Source: Deltaproteobacteria bacterium (GTDB lineage: Bacteria > Myxococcota > Polyangia > Polyangiales > B10-G4). From it: 22,050 nucleotides of DNA. The notes below the pieces were generated by a model, which did no database searches, was not told where the DNA came from, and saw only the letters and a program-made list of their open reading frames with translations. Positions 14,310 to 21,963 of this stretch are shown in pieces. Location: the NCBI GenBank assembly GCA_019312705.1, contig JAFDCW010000049.1, forward strand, positions 1 to 22,050, in the 5' to 3' direction. How positions within the stretch are numbered: position 1 is the stretch's first letter; every line of letters starts with the position of its first letter. A program made the translations under genes and the position numbers.

Positions 14310-15521
14310 ATGGCCGAGTTCGTTTGGGAAGCACGGGGGCGTACTGGCGAGCTCCGTAAGGGGGTCATGGAGGCGGAGAGCGCCGACATGGTCAATTCGC
14401 GCCTGCGCGCCCAGCAACTGAGCCCGACGAAGGTCAAGAAGAAGCCGAAGGAGATCAACATCGCCTTCGGCGCGCCAGTCTCCGAAAAGGAGCTGGTCAT
14501 TTTTGTTCGGCAGTTCGGCACGATGATCGACGCCGGCCTTCCCCTCGTGCAGTGCCTCGAGATCCTGGCGACCCAGGGTGACAACAAAGCGTTCAACAAG
14601 ATCTTGAAAGAGATCAAGGCCAGCGTCGAAGAGGGCGCGACCTTCTCGCATTCCCTCGAGCGTCACCCGAAGGTCTTCGATCAGCTCTTCGTCAACCTCG
14701 TCGCCGCCGGCGAAATGGGCGGCATCCTCGACACGATCCTGAACCGCCTCGGCATCTACATCGAGAAGAGGGTCAAGCTGAAGCGCCAGGTGCGCAGCGC
14801 GATGGTCTATCCGGCCGCCATCGCCGTCGTCGCCGCCATCGTGATCACCGTCCTGCTCACGTGGGTCATCCCCGCCTTCCAGGCGATGTTCACGGACATG
14901 GGCGGCGAAGGCAACTTGCCGGCGTTGACGATGGTCGTGATCAACGCCTCCAGTTGGTTCGTCGGAAACCTCCTTTGGCTCATCCTCGGGAGCGTCGCGA
15001 CCGGCGTCGCCATCACCTACAGCTACCGGCAACCGCTTGGCAAGCGCTTCTGGCACAACCTATTTTTGACCACGCCGATTCTAGGACCGGTGATGCGCAA
15101 GATCGCCGTCGCGCGATTCACCCGGACCCTCGGCACCCTGCTCTCCTCCGGCGTCGCCATCCTCGACGCGATGGAGATCGTCGCCAAGGCGGCGGGTAAC
15201 GTGGTCATCGAGACAGCCATCCGGGTCACCGCGGACAAGGTCCGCGAAGGTAAAACCATGGCGGAGCCGCTCCTCGCCACCGGCGTCTTCCCCTCGATGG
15301 TGGTCCAGATGATCGGCGTCGGCGAACAGACCGGCGCCCTCGACGACATGCTCAACAAGATCGCCGATTTCTACGAGGAGGAGGTCGACCTGGCGGTCGC
15401 CGCCCTCACGTCGCTCCTCGAGCCGATCATGATGGTCGTCATCGGCGGTATCGTCGGCTTCATCTTGATCGCGATGTACCTGCCCATCTTCGACCTGGCG
15501 AATCAGCTCAACACCAACTGA
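14310..15521 (+). CDS. pilC: Type IV pilus inner-membrane platform protein PilC
   Basis: 403 residues, typical for the T2SSF/GspF family. It forms the inner-membrane platform that couples the PilB and PilT motors to pilin assembly and disassembly. The N-terminal FVWEARGRTGELRKGVMEA (3-21) is the usual cytoplasmic start. Two T2SSF repeats follow: FVRQFGTMIDAGLPLVQCLE (65-84) and FTRTLGTLLSSGVAILDAME (270-289), each followed by the G-E motif (AAGEMGGILDTIL, IGVGEQTGALDDML). Membrane helices lie at about 169-190, 214-238 and 371-392. The ATG at 14310 is preceded by a good promoter and no Shine-Dalgarno sequence. It is followed 11 nt later by pilS. The sequence is strongly conserved and shows no anomaly. 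Confidence 0.96.
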   Translation: MAEFVWEARGRTGELRKGVMEAESADMVNSRLRAQQLSPTKVKKKPKEINIAFGAPVSEKELVIFVRQFGTMIDAGLPLVQCLEILATQGDNKAFNKILKEIKASVEEGATFSHSLERHPKVFDQLFVNLVAAGEMGGILDTILNRLGIYIEKRVKLKRQVRSAMVYPAAIAVVAAIVITVLLTWVIPAFQAMFTDMGGEGNLPALTMVVINASSWFVGNLLWLILGSVATGVAITYSYRQPLGKRFWHNLFLTTPILGPVMRKIAVARFTRTLGTLLSSGVAILDAMEIVAKAAGNVVIETAIRVTADKVREGKTMAEPLLATGVFPSMVVQMIGVGEQTGALDDMLNKIADFYEEEVDLAVAALTSLLEPIMMVVIGGIVGFILIAMYLPIFDLANQLNTN

Positions 15522-15532
15522 TGGCGTAGCTC

Positions 15533-17227
15533 TTGGCTACCCCGTCCCCCGCCATCACTCACAGCCCGTCCCTCGCGGGCTCTATTCCGCCGATCCCGGA
15601 CGAGCGGAACATCGTCCGGCGACGGATCCAATGGCTCATGCTGGGGCGCCTGCTCTCCGCCACCGTTCTCCTCGGGGGAACCCTGGCCTTCGCCGCCCCG
15701 GGGAAAGGCAGCTTCACCGACTTCACGCCGCTCTTGCTCCTCACGCTGATCGTGAGCACCTACGCGGCCTCCCTGGCTTTCGCCGTCTGGCTACCGCGAG
15801 CCCATTCCCTCACCCGGGTCGCGGCGGTGCAGGTCGCCATGGACCTGCTCTGGGTAGCGGCCCTGGTCTACGTCTCGGGGGGCGTCGCGAGCGTCTTCAC
15901 CTTTCTCTACGGGGTGGTGATCCTGATGACAGCGCTCATCGTCGGCCCACGGGGCAGTCAACGCGTCGCCGTGGTGGCAGTGGTCGGTCACACGGTCCTC
16001 AGTGTCTCGGTCGCCGTTGGATGGATCCCGTGGCCCCCGGACCAAGCCCCCGAGCGCTACCTGCTCGAACTGGAAGCCATCGGCTTCCCCCTAGTATCGA
16101 ATGTCGTCGGCCTCACCCTGGTCGCCGCCCTGGCATCCACCCTCGGCGAGCGCCTCCAACGGGCCGGGGGAGAACTCCGCGTCGCCGCCGAGAGCGCCTC
16201 CCGCCTCGCTCGGCTGAACGACGACATCGTCCGCTCGATCAGCTCGGGCGTTCTAACCGCCGACCCCGACGGCCTGGTGCTCGCCTCGAACCCCGCCGCC
16301 GCCGCCATCTTCGGCGATGTGGGGGAGGGTCTCGCAGGCCGCGCGGTCACCGACCTCCTTCCCGTGTCCAAGAGCTCGGGTCGAGCCCGGGGAGAGGGGC
16401 GCGGCACGCGGCCGGATGGTTCGTCGTTCCCGGCTGGCTGGAACAGCTCCCCGCTGGTCGACGAAGACGGGGCGACGACGGGCATGCTCTATTCGTTCCA
16501 AGATCTGACGGAAATCGCCGAGCTTCGGGAAACCGCCCAGAAGGCGGAACGGCTCGCGACCCTCGGCGGTCTGGCGGCCGGCCTAGCGCACGAAATCCGC
16601 AACCCCCTCAGCTCGATCTCGGGCTCGGTACAGCTAGTCCGCGAAGCCGAGACCCTGGAAGAGGAGGATCGTCATCTCCTCGGCATCGTCCTCGCCGAGG
16701 TGGACCGCCTCGAGGACCTCGTCACGACGATGCTCTCCGTCGGGCGCCCTCGCCCCCCAATGCTTGCGCGCCACGACCTCGTCGAAATCGGCCGCGGCGT
16801 GATTTCGATGGCGGAGCAGGGACCGGGGGCGAAGCGAAAGGTCGCCATCGACTTCGAGACGCCCGAGGAGGCCGTCCTGGCGAACATCGACGCCGACCAG
16901 GTACGCCAGGTTATCTGGAACCTGCTCAAGAACGCGCTCCAGGCAACGGACGCGGGAGGGCGGGTGTCGCTGTCTGTCGCGCCCGACGCAGACGGCAACG
17001 GGATGGTGAGCATCGAGGATGAGGGCCGGGGCATCCCCGAAGAGCAGCGAGAACGGCTCTTCGACACCTTCTATTCGGGTCGCAAGCACGGCGTCGGCCT
17101 GGGCCTCGCCCTGGTGAAGCAGATCGTGGACGCCCACGGCGCCACCATCGAGGTCGAGAGCACGGCGAACGAAGGCTCGACGTTCCGCGTCACCTTCGTC
17201 GCAGGGGCCGACCGAGATGATGCGTGA
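15533..17227 (+). CDS. pilS: PilS-type membrane sensor histidine kinase
   Basis: 564 residues. About six transmembrane helices occupy roughly residues 35-205. A PAS domain follows (NDDIVRSISSGVLTADPDG, then SNPAAAAIFG), then a HisKA domain with LAAGLAHEIRNPLSS (phospho-acceptor H353) and an HATPase domain: N box NLLKNALQA (463-471), G1 box DEGRGIP (496-502) and GVGLGLALVKQI (520-531). In the PilS/PilR system the kinase senses PilA in the membrane and controls pilA transcription with the sigma-54 activator PilR. Gene order after pilC supports the PilS name. The start is the TTG at 15533, 11 nt after pilC. Its 3' end overlaps the convergent hydrolase gene by 38 nt. No pilR follows, which is unusual, so the cognate regulator must be elsewhere. 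Confidence 0.85.
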   Translation: MATPSPAITHSPSLAGSIPPIPDERNIVRRRIQWLMLGRLLSATVLLGGTLAFAAPGKGSFTDFTPLLLLTLIVSTYAASLAFAVWLPRAHSLTRVAAVQVAMDLLWVAALVYVSGGVASVFTFLYGVVILMTALIVGPRGSQRVAVVAVVGHTVLSVSVAVGWIPWPPDQAPERYLLELEAIGFPLVSNVVGLTLVAALASTLGERLQRAGGELRVAAESASRLARLNDDIVRSISSGVLTADPDGLVLASNPAAAAIFGDVGEGLAGRAVTDLLPVSKSSGRARGEGRGTRPDGSSFPAGWNSSPLVDEDGATTGMLYSFQDLTEIAELRETAQKAERLATLGGLAAGLAHEIRNPLSSISGSVQLVREAETLEEEDRHLLGIVLAEVDRLEDLVTTMLSVGRPRPPMLARHDLVEIGRGVISMAEQGPGAKRKVAIDFETPEEAVLANIDADQVRQVIWNLLKNALQATDAGGRVSLSVAPDADGNGMVSIEDEGRGIPEEQRERLFDTFYSGRKHGVGLGLALVKQIVDAHGATIEVESTANEGSTFRVTFVAGADRDDA

Positions 17228-17876
17228 CCAGGTCGTGAACGCGTTCGTCGAAGATCACTTCGTTGTGGCCCACGCCGTCGACGTGATGCACCTCGGCCCC
17301 GGGGAGCTCTCCGGCGCTCGCAACGGGTGAGCAGAGTGCGTCGGCCCCGGCAATCAAAGCTACCCGAGTGACGTCGGGTCGCTTGCCGCGGTGCTCCTCG
17401 AGACTCGAGAGCACGGCGCTCCCGGGCTTGAGGGCCGTCGCTGGCCCGACCGGGAGGAACCGGACCGCCCGGGTTCCCGCATGGGGCGTGGCGATGGTCA
17501 GGAGCTGATCCACGGCGATACCGCCGGGATGCTCGTGGAGGAACGCCCGGGCGAGGATGCCGCCGAGGGAATGCCCGACCAGAGAGACCTGCACACCTTC
17601 AGGCAGGGCGGCTTCGACGTGCGCCGCGAAGCGCGTCAGCACCGCGTCGAAGGAGCCGAGGGGCCCATAGCTGAAGTCGATGGTCGAAATACCCAACTCG
17701 CGCTCGACCCGGGCCCGGAGGGGGTCGAAGACGGCCCCCCCGGCCATGTAGCCATGAACGAACACCGCCACCCGTTCCCCGGTCACCCGCGGCGGCGTCC
17801 GCCCCGCGGCGCGGGCGAGCAATCGCCCCTGCCGGACGATCGCCCGGAGCTCTCGACGCCTGCGGCCACCAGCCAT
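17190..17876 (-). CDS. Lipase/esterase-like alpha/beta hydrolase
   Basis: 228 residues. VAVFVHGYMAGG (37-47) is the oxyanion-hole strand and turn. SLVGHSLGGILARAFL (98-113) contains the nucleophile Ser103. The acid is likely D179 in IAGADALCSP, and the base H204 in VGHNEVIFD. The pattern resembles triacylglycerol lipase and PGAP1-like/EstA hydrolases, which cleave ester bonds of lipids. The N-terminus is Arg-rich (MAGGRRRRELRAIVR) with no clear signal peptide, so it is probably cytosolic. A purine-rich AAGGGG sits just before the ATG at 17876. It starts 31 nt after trpC on the same strand and is likely the last gene of that run. Substrate unknown. Confidence 0.8.
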   Translation of the reverse strand: MAGGRRRRELRAIVRQGRLLARAAGRTPPRVTGERVAVFVHGYMAGGAVFDPLRARVERELGISTIDFSYGPLGSFDAVLTRFAAHVEAALPEGVQVSLVGHSLGGILARAFLHEHPGGIAVDQLLTIATPHAGTRAVRFLPVGPATALKPGSAVLSSLEEHRGKRPDVTRVALIAGADALCSPVASAGELPGAEVHHVDGVGHNEVIFDERVHDLVTHHLGRPLRRR

Positions 17877-17907
17877 GCCCCTTCATGCCACGGACGGGCG
17901 AATGCGT

Positions 17908-18720
17908 CTAAGGGGAACCCAAAAGAGCGCGCAAGGCGTCTCCGGGGACCTCCGCGCGCATCAATCCTTCGCCAATGAGCACCGCGTCGGCGCGGCCTGC
18001 AGCGATGGCATCGAAGCTGGGTCGGTCTTTCACCCCGCTCATGTAGACGGCAACCCGGCCCTCGGGAATGCCCTCGAGGGCGAGACGGGCGGCAGCGGGG
18101 TCGACGGTGAAGGTCGACAAGTCCCGAGCGTTGACCCCGATGATCTGAGCGTCGACGGCGAGTGCCGTCGCCACCTCGACAGCATTGGCGGCCTCGACGA
18201 CCGGCTCCATGCCGGCCGCTCGAATTGCATGGGTGAGCTCTCGGAGGCGCGGTTCGGAGAGGGCACGGACGAGGAGCAATACCAGCGAAGCGCCGACGCT
18301 TCGGGCGAGCTCGACCTGACACTCGTCGAGGACGAACTCCTTGAAAAGCACCGGAGCCTCGATGGCCGCCGCCACCCGGCGCACGTCGAGAGCACCACCG
18401 CCGAAGCCCACCCGGTCCGCGAGCACGCTCACCGCGGCCACGCCGGCTTGCTCGTACTGGCGCGCAACACGCACCGCTTCCCCGGGCACGCGGCGGTGGA
18501 TCTGCCCGCGGCTTGGGCTCCGGAACTTAACCTCGGCGATGACCCGGGGTGGACCACCCGGAGGACGGCGGAGGGCCGCGAGGGCGGAGCCCCCGCGAGG
18601 CTCGACGGTGCCCGCCGGCACGGCCGCGGCGTGCCGCTGGCGCCGGCGAACCTCCACGCGCTTTCGGTCGAGGATCCCCGCGAGATACTGCTTCGCTTTC
18701 GGAGCATCCGGGGAGGTCAC
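17908..18720 (-). CDS. trpC: Indole-3-glycerol phosphate synthase (atypical ESG motif)
   Basis: 270 residues, the normal length for a single-domain enzyme. It closes the indole ring of CdRP in tryptophan synthesis. Visible motifs are VIAEVKFRSPSRG (E63, K65), VLFKEFVLDECQV (K127), VVEAANAVE (E176), IIGVNARDLSTFTVD (N197) and VLIGEGLM (phosphate site). These match most catalytic residues of the well-studied archaeal enzyme (Glu51, Lys53, Lys110, Glu159, Asn180). The following ESG motif reads YMSGV, with Met227 where the catalytic Glu210 is expected, while the Ser is kept. The surrounding reading is clean, with an ATG codon at 18042-18040. The GTG start overlaps the trpD stop by GTGA. It is third in trpGDC, and activity is probable but should be less certain than for trpD or trpG. 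Confidence 0.92.
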   Translation of the reverse strand: MTSPDAPKAKQYLAGILDRKRVEVRRRQRHAAAVPAGTVEPRGGSALAALRRPPGGPPRVIAEVKFRSPSRGQIHRRVPGEAVRVARQYEQAGVAAVSVLADRVGFGGGALDVRRVAAAIEAPVLFKEFVLDECQVELARSVGASLVLLLVRALSEPRLRELTHAIRAAGMEPVVEAANAVEVATALAVDAQIIGVNARDLSTFTVDPAAARLALEGIPEGRVAVYMSGVKDRPSFDAIAAGRADAVLIGEGLMRAEVPGDALRALLGSP

Positions 18721-19751
18721 GGTGCTGCCTGGCCGTGAGCCACGAACGCCTCGAGGACGGTCAGGGCCGCGCCTTCGTCGAGGCAGGTGGCGATGCGCTC
18801 GGCGGCCGCGACGGGAGAAGACTCCACGCCGGCCGCGACCAGGGCCGCCGCGGCATTCAGGACGACCGGGAGCCGCTGCGGCACCGGCTCACCCGCGAGC
18901 ACCCGCCGGGCGATGACCGCGTTATCCGCGGCGTCTCCCCCGGCGACACACTCGGGCCCGCCGACCTCCAGGGCAAAGTCCGAGGGGCTCACCTCGCGCT
19001 CGGTCACTTCTCCGTGGGAAAGGACCGCCACCCGCGTCGGCCCCAGGGGGGAGACCTCGTCGAGGCCCCCTTCCCCGTGCACGACCCACGCCCCCCGAAG
19101 CCCGAGGCGTCCGAGCACTTCCGCGACCTGCCGGACCCGGGCCGGGTCATAGACGCCGACGAGTTGGTGCGTCACCGCGGCCGGGTTCGAGAGGGGCCCG
19201 AGGAGGTTGAAAAACGTGCGCAACCCGAGGGCCCGGCGCACCGGGGCGGCGTGACGCAGGGCCCCGTGGTGGGCCGGCGCATAGAGGAAACCAATGCCCA
19301 CCTCTTCGACGCAGGCCGCGACCCGGGTCGCCGGCAGGTCGAGGCGAGCCCCGAGGGCCTCGAGCACGTCAGCGCTGCCGGAGCGGGAGGAGACGGCCCG
19401 ATTGCCGTGTTTGGCGACCTTGACCCCGGCGGCTGCCACGGCGAAAGCCGAGACCGTCGAGACGTTGAACGTGCCAGCGCCGTCGCCCCCGGTCCCGCAG
19501 GTGTCGACCAGGACCTCGTCCGCCCCGAGGCGAATGTCTACTGGGATACATCGCCGGCGCATGACCTGGGCCGCCGCGGCGATCTCCGTCGTGGTCTCGC
19601 CCTTCATGCGAAGACCTACGGCGAGGGCCGCAATATGAGCCTCCGCTGCCTCGCCGGCGAGGATCGCCTCCATCGCGGCTTCCATCTGCTTCGACGTGAG
19701 GTCGTCGCCCTCGACGACGCGCCCGATTGCTCGTGCCAGGGCGACGCTCAC
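18717..19751 (-). CDS. trpD: Anthranilate phosphoribosyltransferase
   Basis: 344 residues, typical length. It joins anthranilate and PRPP to give phosphoribosylanthranilate. The PRPP/Mg site reads VDTCGTGGDGAGTFNVST (82-99). The anthranilate site shows KHGNRAVSSRSGSADVLEALG (114-134), and FFNLLGPLSNPA lies near the middle; all are family signatures. The GTG start overlaps the trpG stop as GTGA, and its own stop overlaps trpC the same way, so trpG, trpD and trpC are translationally coupled. No unusual feature. Confidence 0.96.
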   Translation of the reverse strand: MSVALARAIGRVVEGDDLTSKQMEAAMEAILAGEAAEAHIAALAVGLRMKGETTTEIAAAAQVMRRRCIPVDIRLGADEVLVDTCGTGGDGAGTFNVSTVSAFAVAAAGVKVAKHGNRAVSSRSGSADVLEALGARLDLPATRVAACVEEVGIGFLYAPAHHGALRHAAPVRRALGLRTFFNLLGPLSNPAAVTHQLVGVYDPARVRQVAEVLGRLGLRGAWVVHGEGGLDEVSPLGPTRVAVLSHGEVTEREVSPSDFALEVGGPECVAGGDAADNAVIARRVLAGEPVPQRLPVVLNAAAALVAAGVESSPVAAAERIATCLDEGAALTVLEAFVAHGQAAP

Positions 19752-20362
19752 GCGACCCTCTCTCGGCTCTGGGGGCCCTTCTGCTGACCGCGCTCGGGAA
19801 GGCGCGAGAGGAAGTTGTCGAGGAGAGCGTGGCCGTGCTCGGTGAGGAACGACTCAGGGTGAAACTGAACCCCGAAGGTGGCGTGTTCGCGATGGCGCAG
19901 GCCCATCAGCTCGCCCTCCGCGGTGTGGGCTGTCTCGGTGAGGATGTCCGGCACGGTCGACCGGTCGACGACGAGGGAGTGATACCGGGTCGCGGTGAAC
20001 GGCGACGGGATACCGGCGAACATGCCTTCCCCGTCGTGCTCGACGGGAGAGGTCCTGCCGTGCATCAGGCGTCCCGCTCGGACGACGGTCGCCCCGAAGG
20101 CCTGGGCGATGGTCTGATGCCCGAGGCAGACCCCGAGGAGCGGGACCTGGCCAGAGAAGTGATCTACGCACGCGAGGCTGATGCCGGCCCCCTCGGGGCG
20201 CCCGGGCCCCGGCGAGAGCAGGATGCCCTCGGGGCCGAGCTGGCCGATGTCGTCGACGGAGATTTCGTCGTTGCGGAACACCGTCACCGCCGCGCCGAGT
20301 TCAAGCAGGTACTGCACCAGGTTGTAGGTGAAGGAGTCGTAGTTATCGACGACGACGATCAT
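19748..20362 (-). CDS. trpG: Anthranilate synthase glutamine amidotransferase subunit
   Basis: 204 residues, a stand-alone class I glutamine amidotransferase. It hydrolyses glutamine and passes ammonia to the TrpE chorismate-binding subunit. VVDNYDSFTYNLVQYL is the classic N-terminus. The catalytic Cys79 is in GVCLGHQTIAQAFG, and H168 and E170 are in FGVQFHPESFLTEHG. In many bacteria the same subunit also serves PabB, so a dual role is possible. A trpE partner is not in the window. The ATG at 20362 has a TAGAAA hexamer 7 nt upstream and lies 10 nt after the stop of a lipoprotein gene. No leader peptide or attenuator is visible. Confidence 0.95.
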   Translation of the reverse strand: MIVVVDNYDSFTYNLVQYLLELGAAVTVFRNDEISVDDIGQLGPEGILLSPGPGRPEGAGISLACVDHFSGQVPLLGVCLGHQTIAQAFGATVVRAGRLMHGRTSPVEHDGEGMFAGIPSPFTATRYHSLVVDRSTVPDILTETAHTAEGELMGLRHREHATFGVQFHPESFLTEHGHALLDNFLSRLPERGQQKGPQSRERVA

Positions 20363-20372
20363 GATTGGATTT

Positions 20373-20945
20373 CTATCTCATGCCCCGGGGGCCGGTTCCA
20401 GCAGAGCCGCCGGATCTACCAGATCCGCCAGGCCCGCCGGGTGCGTTCGGGGCCCGTCGCGGACTCTTCGTCGGGAGCGGCCGGAGGAGACCGAGCTCAT
20501 CGTCGATGACAGCGACGGCGTCGAGGGATTCCCGCACGCCTCCCATGGCTTCGACGAACTCGAGGTCTTCCATGTAACCGCGGCTCAGAATGCGTTGATA
20601 TTCTTCGAGGGCCGTGACCCGCTCTGCATAGGCGCCGGCGAGGCGCCGCCGGAAGCGGCGCCCCTCGGCGGTGCCCACCTCGACCGCCTCGACGGCCTCG
20701 ACCTGACGCCGCGCGGCCGGCACGCCTCCCTGCTCGAGCATCTGGGCGGCGAGGGCAGAGCGTTCCTCGTCGACCATGCCCTCGACGTCGGCGAGGGGCG
20801 CTATCGCCGGGTCGCGGGTCACCGCATCCTGGAGCGCGCGTACATCGGCGACCAGATCCGGCGGCGGCCCGTCTTGCTCTCCGTCGTCACCGCACCCCCC
20901 GACCAGCGCAATGATAAATACGACGGCGAGGGGGAAACGAATCAA
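20373..20945 (-). CDS. Predicted lipoprotein of unknown function
   Basis: 190 residues. The signal LIRFPLAVVFIIALVGGC is followed by an acidic GDDGEQDG. It ends in a lipobox-like VGGC, so the protein should be lipidated at Cys18. The acidic residues after Cys could affect sorting. The middle (about 30-150) is alpha-helical and charged (EERSALAAQMLEQGG, AEGRRFRRRLAGAYAERVTALEEYQRIL), possibly coiled-coil. The last 30 residues are Gly/Pro/Arg-rich and likely disordered. No known domain recognised. The TTG start at 20945 overlaps the upstream hydrolase stop as TTGA, which supports the start and implies coupling. It precedes trpG by 10 nt. Confidence 0.68.
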   Translation of the reverse strand: MIRFPLAVVFIIALVGGCGDDGEQDGPPPDLVADVRALQDAVTRDPAIAPLADVEGMVDEERSALAAQMLEQGGVPAARRQVEAVEAVEVGTAEGRRFRRRLAGAYAERVTALEEYQRILSRGYMEDLEFVEAMGGVRESLDAVAVIDDELGLLRPLPTKSPRRAPNAPGGPGGSGRSGGSAGTGPRGMR

Positions 20946-21838
20946 CGGGGCTCCCCGCTTTGTCCGACCACACCCCGCTCGCGGAAGAACTTCTCCACCC
21001 GGAGGTTGACCAGCTCGGGGTACTCGATGGCGACATAGTGCGTGCCGCCCGGGACGACCATCAGCTCCGCGCCAGGGATGCGACGTACCATCGCCTCGGA
21101 CGCGCGGCGCGGGGTCATCGCATCGCGGTCCCCGGCGACGATCAACGTGGGGATGTCCACGTCTTCGAGCACGTCCCAGGCGTCGTGCTCGCCGAGGAGT
21201 TCGAGGGTGTGCATGTAGATCTCCATGTCGAGATCTTCGAAGGAAGCGGCGAGCTCTCGAAAAAGGTCGTCGTCGAGGGTCTTGCTCGCGAGGCCGAGGC
21301 GCTTGGCCCAGGACACCGTCTCGGGCCAGTTCACCATGCGGCGAGTCACCGCCTCTACGAGGGAAGGCATCGTGCGCGCACCCCGGAGAATGGGCGGGAC
21401 GATGTGCTGCATCGCCGAAATGCCGAGGACCGATTCATAGGGCCGACCGGCGACCCCGTTCATGAGCACCATCGCGTCGAGGCGCCCTTGGGCCACGCGA
21501 AAGAGCTCGAGGCTCAACTGCACGCCCATCGACCAACCGAAGACCACAGCGGATTCGATGCCCTCGGCATCGAGGATGGTCATCGCGTCCCGGACCTGGT
21601 CCTCGACCCGGAGCGCCCCGCGATTCACCGGAGGACCCGAACGGTAGAGCCCGCGATAGTCCCAGGAGATGAATCGGTGGCGGTCGCCAAAGTAGGAAAT
21701 CTGGTGCTTGAAGGCCCGCCAGCTGCCCCCGAGACCGTTCGCGAGGAGGATTGGGGGCCCCTCCCCGACCACGTGGTAGGCGAGGTCGGTTCCATCGAAG
21801 GCGGTCGCCCGCCTCTCTTCCACTTTCACTGGCTTCAT
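20942..21838 (-). CDS. Alpha/beta-hydrolase fold protein
   Basis: 298 residues, the standard length for the superfamily. LLANGLGGSWRAF (31-43) forms the oxyanion region with a Gly-rich turn where many members have HG. VVFGWSMGVQLSLELF (98-113) carries nucleophile Ser103. The acid is D239 in VAGDRDAMTP, and the base H267 in GGTHYVAIE. The cap region (about 135-215) is helical. No signal peptide. The reaction is unknown; the family includes esterases, haloalkane dehalogenases, epoxide hydrolases and lactonases. The ATG at 21838 is probably the first gene of a six-gene minus-strand run that includes trpGDC. Confidence 0.85.
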   Translation of the reverse strand: MKPVKVEERRATAFDGTDLAYHVVGEGPPILLANGLGGSWRAFKHQISYFGDRHRFISWDYRGLYRSGPPVNRGALRVEDQVRDAMTILDAEGIESAVVFGWSMGVQLSLELFRVAQGRLDAMVLMNGVAGRPYESVLGISAMQHIVPPILRGARTMPSLVEAVTRRMVNWPETVSWAKRLGLASKTLDDDLFRELAASFEDLDMEIYMHTLELLGEHDAWDVLEDVDIPTLIVAGDRDAMTPRRASEAMVRRIPGAELMVVPGGTHYVAIEYPELVNLRVEKFFRERGVVGQSGEPR

Positions 21839-21859
21839 GGGGTCGCCGAGTGTACCGGA

Positions 21860-21888
21860 ACCTAAGGTATTTCCACTCCTTGACTCAA
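21860..21888 (-). promoter_or_regulatory. Candidate promoter of the minus-strand hydrolase-trp run
   Basis: On the minus strand, TTGAGT (21888-21883), 17-nt spacer, TTAGGT (21865-21860), 21 nt before the ATG at 21838. Its -35 overlaps the -35 of the divergent plus-strand promoter in the palindrome TTGACTCAA. The -10 is poor. TACACT at 21854-21849 is an alternative -10 without a good -35. Confidence 0.35.
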
Positions 21889-21909
21889 AGGTTCTGGGCC
21901 GGATACTTT
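21880..21909 (+). promoter_or_regulatory. Candidate promoter of the gene at 21964
   Basis: TTGACT (21880-21885), 18-nt spacer, TACTTT (21904-21909). This would give a leader of roughly 50 nt before the ATG at 21964, in contrast with the short leaders of other genes here. Confidence 0.45.
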
Positions 21910-21963
21910 GCCGCCGCGGCCCGACCCTCCCGGTTATGGGTCCCGTCGCACCGAGGCCCGTTC

